Origin: an uncultured Flavobacteriaceae bacterium | GTDB lineage: Bacteria > Bacteroidota > Bacteroidia > Flavobacteriales > Flavobacteriaceae | NCBI GenBank assembly: GCA_947500385.1 | Contig: CANMSA010000001.1 | Coordinates: 496,001-560,000 of the forward strand | Direction of reading: 5' to 3' | DNA: 64,000 nt | Part shown: piece after piece, positions 59,395 to 64,000 of the stretch | How positions within the stretch are numbered: position 1 is the stretch's first letter | Layout: every line of letters starts with the position of its first letter | Position numbers and translations under genes: made by a program | The notes under the pieces: generated by a model | Seen by the model: the letters and a program-made list of their open reading frames with translations, nothing else | What the model was told of the DNA's origin: nothing | Database searches by the model: none

Positions 59395-59637
59395 GTTGCT
59401 TTCAAACTCAAGTACAAACTCAAGTACAAACTCAAGTACAAGCTCAAACACAAACACAAGCTCAAATACAAACTCAAATACAAGCTCAAACACAAGCTCA
59501 AACTCAAATACAAGCTCAAACACAAGCTCAAATACAAGCTCAAACACAAGCTCAAACTCAAATACAAACTCAAACACAAATACAAACTCAAATACAAGCA
59601 CAAATACAAACTCAAATACAAACTCAAAAACCAACTA
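59395..59637. repeat. degenerate hexanucleotide repeat tract
   Basis: About 240 bp built of alternating hexamers of the type CTCAAA-TACAAA, CTCAAA-CACAAG. It is free of stops in several frames on both strands, giving false peptides rich in Ser/Asn/Thr or Phe/Glu/Leu. It sits directly upstream of the queE start on that gene's strand. Length changes by slippage could alter queE transcription. The following 276 bp up to 59913 hold a GTACGTACGTAC palindrome (59723-59734) and no gene I can support. Confidence 0.85.
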
Positions 59638-59913
59638 AAGTGCTTGTGTAAAATCAAATTCAAATGGGCAAGTGGCTTGTTAGGATGGCAGATACGTCAA
59701 CAGCTAGTATCTATCCGTTTTGGTACGTACGTACGAAAAGCACTCCCATTCACTGGCAGTCCTAAAAGACCTCCGTGCGTTCCCCAATGGTATCACAGGG
59801 AAATTTAATATTTCATTTTGTGGCCAGTATGGGAATGCATAAATCTTGATTATCGCGTCAAAAATCTACCGCATTATGCAATTTTGCCCTATTTTTATAC
59901 CAAATACAAACCA

Positions 59914-61422
59914 ATGAGCAGTAAAGACAAATTCTTCGGTCATATTGAAAAAGGATATACCACCAAAGGAGATTTTATCAATATGGGCGCCGCGATGTTA
60001 GAAGGCGAGGCCATGACCAATGCATTTGTAAAAATTCCCCTTAAAACGATGAACCGGCATGGATTGATTGCCGGGGCAACAGGTACCGGAAAAACCAAAA
60101 CCTTGCAGGTACTGGCAGAAAATCTTTCAAATAAAGGCGTACCTGTATTGCTGATGGACCTTAAGGGCGACCTAAGCGGACTCGCGCAGCCGAGTCCCGG
60201 GCATGCAAAAATAGACGAGCGTCATGCGAAAATTGGATTTCCATTCGAAGCAAGTAATTTCCCGGTAGAAATACTGTCATTATCCGAACAAGATGGTGTG
60301 AAACTACGCGCCACCGTCTCCGAATTTGGTCCGGTGCTGCTTTCGCGTATCCTGGACCTAAGTGAAACCCAATCGGGAATTGTAGCGGTGGTTTTCAAAT
60401 ATTGCGATGATAATAAATTGCCCTTACTAGATCTTAAAGATTTTAAAAAAGTATTGAGCTACGCCACCGGAGCGGGAAAAGAAGAGTTTACCGAAGCGTA
60501 TGGAAGAATACATACCAGTTCTACGGGAACCATTCTTAGAAAGGTCATTGAACTTGAGCAACAAGGGGCCGAGCTCTTTTTTGGTGAAAAATCGTTCGAT
60601 GTGGAAGACTTGACACGGATTGATGATAAAGGTCGCGGATACATCAATATTTTGCGCCTGACGGATATTCAGGATCGCCCCAAGCTTTTCTCCACCTTTA
60701 TGCTAAGCCTCTTGGCAGAAATATATTCCACCTTTCCGGAACAAGGAGATAGCGATCAGCCAGAATTGATATTGTTTATCGATGAGGCCCATTTGATTTT
60801 CAATGAAGCTTCCAAAGCACTCTTAGATCAAATCGAAAGTATTGTAAAACTCATTCGCTCCAAGGGCATCGGTTTGTATTTCGTCACCCAAAACCCCACC
60901 GATGTCCCCAACGCAGTGCTTTCGCAATTGGGGCTAAAAGTGCAGCACGCTTTGCGGGCTTTTACCGCGAGAGATCGCAAAGCCATCAAACTTACCGCAG
61001 AAAACTATCCCGAATCAGAGTTTTATGATACCAAAGAAGTACTTACCGCTTTGGGTATCGGGGAAGCTTTGATATCGGCCTTGGATGAAAAGGGACGCCC
61101 TACTCCTTTGGCCGCAACGCTCTTACGCGCTCCTATGAGCCGCATGGATGTATTGACCGATGCGGAGCTAAAAGAAGTCATTGGAAAATCAAAATTGGTC
61201 AAAAAGTACAATGAGGTCATAGACCGGGAAAGTGCCTATGAAATTCTAAACGAAAAAATCGAGAAAGCCGAAAAAGAAGCTGAAAAAGAAAAGGAAAAGC
61301 CCACAACTCGAAAACGTAGTACCAGCCGAAAAAGCACGCGCATGAATCCGGTTGTAAAAGTGCTTACCAGCGCCACCTTCATCAGGGGCGTATTAGGAAT
61401 ACTAAAAAAGGTACTTCGCTAA
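59914..61422 (+). CDS. HerA/DUF853-type ATPase
   Basis: A 502-residue protein from the ATG at 59914 (MSSKDKFFGHIEKGYTTKGD). Walker A is GLIAGATGTGKTKTLQ, and Walker B is LILFIDEAHLIF. The sensor region YFVTQNPTDVPNAVLSQLGL and the arginine-type segment follow. DUF853 proteins are HerA-like ring ATPases of unknown substrate. The last ~60 residues are a Lys/Glu/Arg-rich linker and a hydrophobic tail (FIRGVLGILKKVLR). A frame upstream is open to 59818 but has no good start context. Confidence 0.85.
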   Translation: MSSKDKFFGHIEKGYTTKGDFINMGAAMLEGEAMTNAFVKIPLKTMNRHGLIAGATGTGKTKTLQVLAENLSNKGVPVLLMDLKGDLSGLAQPSPGHAKIDERHAKIGFPFEASNFPVEILSLSEQDGVKLRATVSEFGPVLLSRILDLSETQSGIVAVVFKYCDDNKLPLLDLKDFKKVLSYATGAGKEEFTEAYGRIHTSSTGTILRKVIELEQQGAELFFGEKSFDVEDLTRIDDKGRGYINILRLTDIQDRPKLFSTFMLSLLAEIYSTFPEQGDSDQPELILFIDEAHLIFNEASKALLDQIESIVKLIRSKGIGLYFVTQNPTDVPNAVLSQLGLKVQHALRAFTARDRKAIKLTAENYPESEFYDTKEVLTALGIGEALISALDEKGRPTPLAATLLRAPMSRMDVLTDAELKEVIGKSKLVKKYNEVIDRESAYEILNEKIEKAEKEAEKEKEKPTTRKRSTSRKSTRMNPVVKVLTSATFIRGVLGILKKVLR

Positions 61423-61465
61423 TCACACATTGTCCAAATCATCAATCATTAAACAAAACAATCCT

Positions 61466-62014
61466 ATGAAGCGTACCCTTGCGATACTATTACTGGCGCT
61501 GCTATTGCTCCAGTGTAAAAAAGAAGTGGATACTACCTGGTTGATTACCAATGGTACGGTCGGCGTGCTCGCGCGAGAAAGTCTGGCCAGAGATATTGAA
61601 TTGATCTACGCGAACGATTCGGTCGTGAAAGATACGAATAGTTTAAACCTCGGAAACAAGGCCAAAAAACTTAAGATTTTTGAGAAAGGTGGGAAACATC
61701 TACTCACATTGACTCCAAGTGCCGATAGCATTCCGACGATTGAAAACGTTCGTTTTGAAGATGCACGGTATCAAACCGAAAAAGGAATCAGCACCGCCAG
61801 TACTTTCAAGGACATTAAAGAGGCCTATACCATTCGTAAGTTGATTACCTCCACGAACAACGTCCTCATTTTGGTAAAAGAAAGTGATGTATACTTTACT
61901 ATCAGCAAAGAAGAACTCCCCAGTAGTCTTCGATATGCGGCCAGTGCGAATATCGAGGCCGTACAAATACCCGATAAGGCCAAAATAAAATATATGATGT
62001 TGGGGTGGGACTAG
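61466..62014 (+). CDS. lipoprotein of unknown function
   Basis: A 182-residue lipoprotein (LLLALLLLQCKKE) with a beta-rich mature domain (VDTTWLITNGTVGVLARESL, ARDIELIYANDSVV). No family recognised. It begins 44 bp after the HerA-like gene and may be in its operon. Confidence 0.68.
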   Translation: MKRTLAILLLALLLLQCKKEVDTTWLITNGTVGVLARESLARDIELIYANDSVVKDTNSLNLGNKAKKLKIFEKGGKHLLTLTPSADSIPTIENVRFEDARYQTEKGISTASTFKDIKEAYTIRKLITSTNNVLILVKESDVYFTISKEELPSSLRYAASANIEAVQIPDKAKIKYMMLGWD

Positions 62015-62076
62015 GATAGGTGCAAGAGCAAGTCCACGAGTAAAATTATAACAAGACGGGGTACTTTTCCAATCTC

Positions 62077-62502
62077 CTATACCTTTCGAAAGCGTTTTCG
62101 GTTCGAAATGACGGTATCGCTATACCGGGTCGCCCATTCGCTCAATTCAATTAGTTTCTGAAGGTATGAATGTCCAAAATCGGTCAGGTTGTATTCAACG
62201 CGCACGGGAACCTCAGGAAACATGGTGCGGCAAAGATAGCCATCGGCCTCCAGTACTTTCAACCGCTCACTCAGTACTTTGTTGGAAATACCATTGACCC
62301 TTTTTTTCAAATGATTGAAACGCATCACGGGATAGTAACCTAAATACAGAATAATCAAAATACTCCATTTATCAGAGGCAAGCGCCATGACGTCTCTGAT
62401 TGGGCAATATTCCATTTCTCGTCGATCCATATGCCCGAACATCTTTTTTAATTTTTCTGCGGCTCTAACTTTCTGATTTTCAGTAATAGTTTCTATTTCC
62501 AT
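62077..62502 (-). CDS. HxlR-family transcriptional regulator
   Basis: A 141-residue winged-helix protein (ATG at 62502): YCPIRDVMALASDKWSILII, MRFNHLKKRVNGISNKVLSE, and LKVLEADGYLCRTMFPEVPV with YNLTDFG. The Cys before the first helix is the usual HxlR sensor position. It is divergent from a tautomerase gene that it may control. Confidence 0.9.
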   Translation of the reverse strand: MEIETITENQKVRAAEKLKKMFGHMDRREMEYCPIRDVMALASDKWSILIILYLGYYPVMRFNHLKKRVNGISNKVLSERLKVLEADGYLCRTMFPEVPVRVEYNLTDFGHSYLQKLIELSEWATRYSDTVISNRKRFRKV

Positions 62503-62616
62503 ACTTGATACGATTTTTACCACCTGCAAATTTTTGCTCCAAAATGATTATTTTTGGTTTTGAATAAAGAGTAGGTTACCAAAAGTAACTAATTTAAAAC
62601 TAAAGAACAAGAACGC

Positions 62617-62880
62617 ATGCCATTTGTAAACATCCGTACCTATAAAGGGGCCTTATCAGCCGATGAAAAACGAATCTTACAAGAAAAAATCACCGACCTC
62701 CTAGTGACCTATGAAGGAAAGGGAAATCCGGCATTTCGAAAATTGGTTTGGGTAATGCTAGAGGAAGAAAATGCAGAAAATTGGATGTTGGGGGGCCAAA
62801 CCATTAAAGACCGTCTTGATACCAACCCACAGTTTAAAGAAAACTATCTTCGCAATCTCAATGAAACGACTCCTGAATAA
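62617..62880 (+). CDS. 4-oxalocrotonate tautomerase-family protein
   Basis: An 87-residue protein beginning MPFVNIRTYKGALSADEKRI. Pro2 becomes the N-terminal catalytic base after Met removal. The LSADEKRILQEKITDLLV helix and the strand RKLVWVMLEE fit the family. The HxlR neighbour suggests response to a reactive small molecule. The next gene starts 20 bp before its stop. Confidence 0.85.
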   Translation: MPFVNIRTYKGALSADEKRILQEKITDLLVTYEGKGNPAFRKLVWVMLEEENAENWMLGGQTIKDRLDTNPQFKENYLRNLNETTPE

Positions 62881-63700
62881 ATTACTGCCATTGGGTTTTG
62901 GGGCCTATTTCAACATAGCGTCTTACATAACCCGGGAAAAGACGGCAAAAAAAGCTTTTCTCCTATTCTGTACACCACGAAAAGGGAGGGTACTCCCACC
63001 GCAAAAATCCTATTTGGAAAATGCAAAGGATACTATCATAGACGTCAACGGCATTGCCATACAAACTTATCGATGGGAAGGCAATGGACCCACTGTACTC
63101 TTGCTCCACGGCTGGGAAAGTAATACCTTCCGGTGGCGTAATCTGGTTTCCAAACTGATAGAGAAAGGGTTTAATATCGTAGCCATGGACGCTCCCGCCC
63201 ATGGGTATTCGGGAAATCGCACCTTCAATGCACCAATGTACGCCGACTGTGCACAAAAAATCATAGAAACCTATAAACCTGTATACGTGGTTGGCCATTC
63301 ATTGGGGGGTATGACCATGATTTATAACCAGTATAAGTATAACAACCCCACAATAGAAAAAATCGTGGCCTTGGGCGCTCCTTCCGAACTGGCCGATTTT
63401 ATGCGACAGTACCAACAAACGCTGGGATTGAGCAAACGTCTTATGAATGATTTGGAAAAATACTTCGTTGCCCATTTTCAAATGCGCTTTGACGACTTTT
63501 CTACTGCCAAGTTTGCCAAATCATTGGATGTCAAGGGTCTTTTGATTCACGATGAACTCGATGCCATTGCCCCAATTTGGTCTTCCGAATCGGTACATGC
63601 CAATTGGAAAGGGAGTCAGTTTATAAGAACCAAAGGGCTGGGACATTCGTTGCATCAAGACAAAGTACGGAATCAGGTCATCGACTTCTTAAATTCTTAG
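62861..63700 (+). CDS. alpha/beta hydrolase
   Basis: The 279-residue enzyme (ATG at 62861, MKRLLNKLLPLGFGAYFNIA) has the oxyanion motif VLLLHGWESNT, the nucleophile elbow VVGHSLGGMT (Ser), an acid in IHDELDAIAP and a His in TKGLGHSLHQ. An N-terminal hydrophobic helix may hold it at the membrane. Overlap with the tautomerase gene indicates coupling. The substrate is unknown. Confidence 0.87.
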   Translation: MKRLLNKLLPLGFGAYFNIASYITREKTAKKAFLLFCTPRKGRVLPPQKSYLENAKDTIIDVNGIAIQTYRWEGNGPTVLLLHGWESNTFRWRNLVSKLIEKGFNIVAMDAPAHGYSGNRTFNAPMYADCAQKIIETYKPVYVVGHSLGGMTMIYNQYKYNNPTIEKIVALGAPSELADFMRQYQQTLGLSKRLMNDLEKYFVAHFQMRFDDFSTAKFAKSLDVKGLLIHDELDAIAPIWSSESVHANWKGSQFIRTKGLGHSLHQDKVRNQVIDFLNS

Positions 63701-63776
63701 GAAAACAGTATTTTTACGGATGAAGTTCACCGGTTTGCTCGGTATTTCCGAGCAGGCTATCCAATGTATCACTCCC

Positions 63777-64000
63777 ATGCAAGCAGTTACCCCTTTTCAT
63801 GTCGCTATTCCCGTTCATAACTTGGCCGAATGCCGCACGTTTTATCGCGATGTTTTATGCTGTGAGGAAGGTCGTAGTAGCGATCATTGGGTCGATTTTA
63901 ATCTGTTCGGGCATCAATTGGTCATTCATTTTAAGGAAAAAGTGGAAGACGATGCGTTGCATCACAACGCCGTAGACGGCAAAGCTGTTCCCGTACCCCA
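63777..64000 (+). CDS. VOC-family (glyoxalase-like) protein, 5' part
   Basis: The gene runs off the window end. From the ATG at 63777: MQAVTPFHVAIPVHNLAECR, TFYRDVLCCEEGRSSDHWVD, and FNLFGHQLVIHF. This is the first beta-alpha-beta-beta-beta module of a VOC metalloenzyme with His/Glu-type ligands. An earlier in-frame ATG at 63720 adds 19 residues and is less likely since the family starts near MQ-x-TPFH. Confidence 0.85.
   Translation, partial: MQAVTPFHVAIPVHNLAECRTFYRDVLCCEEGRSSDHWVDFNLFGHQLVIHFKEKVEDDALHHNAVDGKAVPVP

Noticed and set aside
59377-59634. Phe/Glu/Val/Leu-rich N-terminal extension of QueE and Ser/Asn/Thr-rich plus-strand frame
   Set aside because: Products of the hexamer repeat; QueE homology begins after MLKKDISKWV.
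59723-59734. GTACGTACGTAC palindrome
   Set aside because: A single short alternating repeat without spacing to a gene start or other copies; no support for a function.
63706-63722. TTTTTACGGATGAAG before the VOC gene as another operator copy
   Set aside because: Only one half-site is present, no second arm and no -7 box at 20-21 bp.
1-64000. Insertion sequence, prophage or tRNA-flanked genomic island
   Set aside because: No transposase, integrase, phage structural gene or tRNA was found; tmRNA has no integrase or repeated 3' end next to it.

Overview
The window reads as chromosomal DNA of a Bacteroidota bacterium, most likely a marine-type member of the Flavobacteriaceae. The evidence is a type IX secretion (T9SS) cargo protein with a type B sorting tail, a TonB-dependent receptor with an N-terminal STN domain regulated by a FecR/ECF pair, TPR-sensor kinases paired with LuxR-type response regulators, promoters of the Bacteroidota form (TAnnTTTG at -7), and tmRNA encoding a tag that ends in YALAA. 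I cannot name genus or species from sequence alone.

Layout. 1-7.2 kb: the end of an unidentified gene and two sensor-kinase/response-regulator pairs, with a membrane-anchored HTH-like protein between them. 7.2-10.1 kb: small genes (DUF1508, a DUF4177-like protein, a YidD-like protein), an HsdR-N-type nuclease and small secreted proteins. 10.1-16.9 kb: a complete type II-C CRISPR-Cas system in an unusual split layout. cas1-cas2 are on +, followed by a 28-repeat array, then cas9 on - running toward them, with the tracrRNA divergent from cas9. 16.9-18.4 kb: a secreted DNase I-fold protein and a membrane protein. 18.7-27.8 kb: a sugar locus, probably for fructosides, with a transaldolase-like enzyme, a GH32-like hydrolase, an MFS sugar porter, a TonB receptor without a SusD partner, FecR and a divergent ECF sigma factor. 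27.9-29.5 kb: a GIY-YIG protein, tmRNA, and a 138-bp tandem triplication abutting tmRNA. 29.5-37 kb: a saccharopine/alanine-dehydrogenase-like enzyme and a 1,943-residue T9SS protein. 37-41.7 kb: membrane proteins with a winged-helix regulator. 41.7-64 kb: ordinary metabolic, peptidase, lipoprotein and regulator genes, including CotH, NamZ/DUF1343, a LolC/E-like permease, ECF42 with a YCII protein, queE, a HerA-like ATPase, and HxlR with a tautomerase.

Most interesting signal. A 16-bp palindrome of the form TTACGGAnnTCCGTAA occurs at five intergenic places between 4.3 and 17.8 kb. Each time a Bacteroidota -7 box starts 21 bp (once 20 bp) beyond it. Together these sites mark six promoters: the HTH-like membrane protein, the DUF1508/DUF4177-like/YidD-like operon, the secreted protein upstream of cas1-cas2, cas9, the tracrRNA, and the secreted nuclease. 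The site between cas9 and tracrRNA is shared by both, with identical 21-bp spacing in each direction. This looks like an activator-controlled regulon that includes the CRISPR effector and its guide-processing RNA. The regulator may be one of the NarL/LuxR-type response regulators encoded in the same window, but that link is inference.
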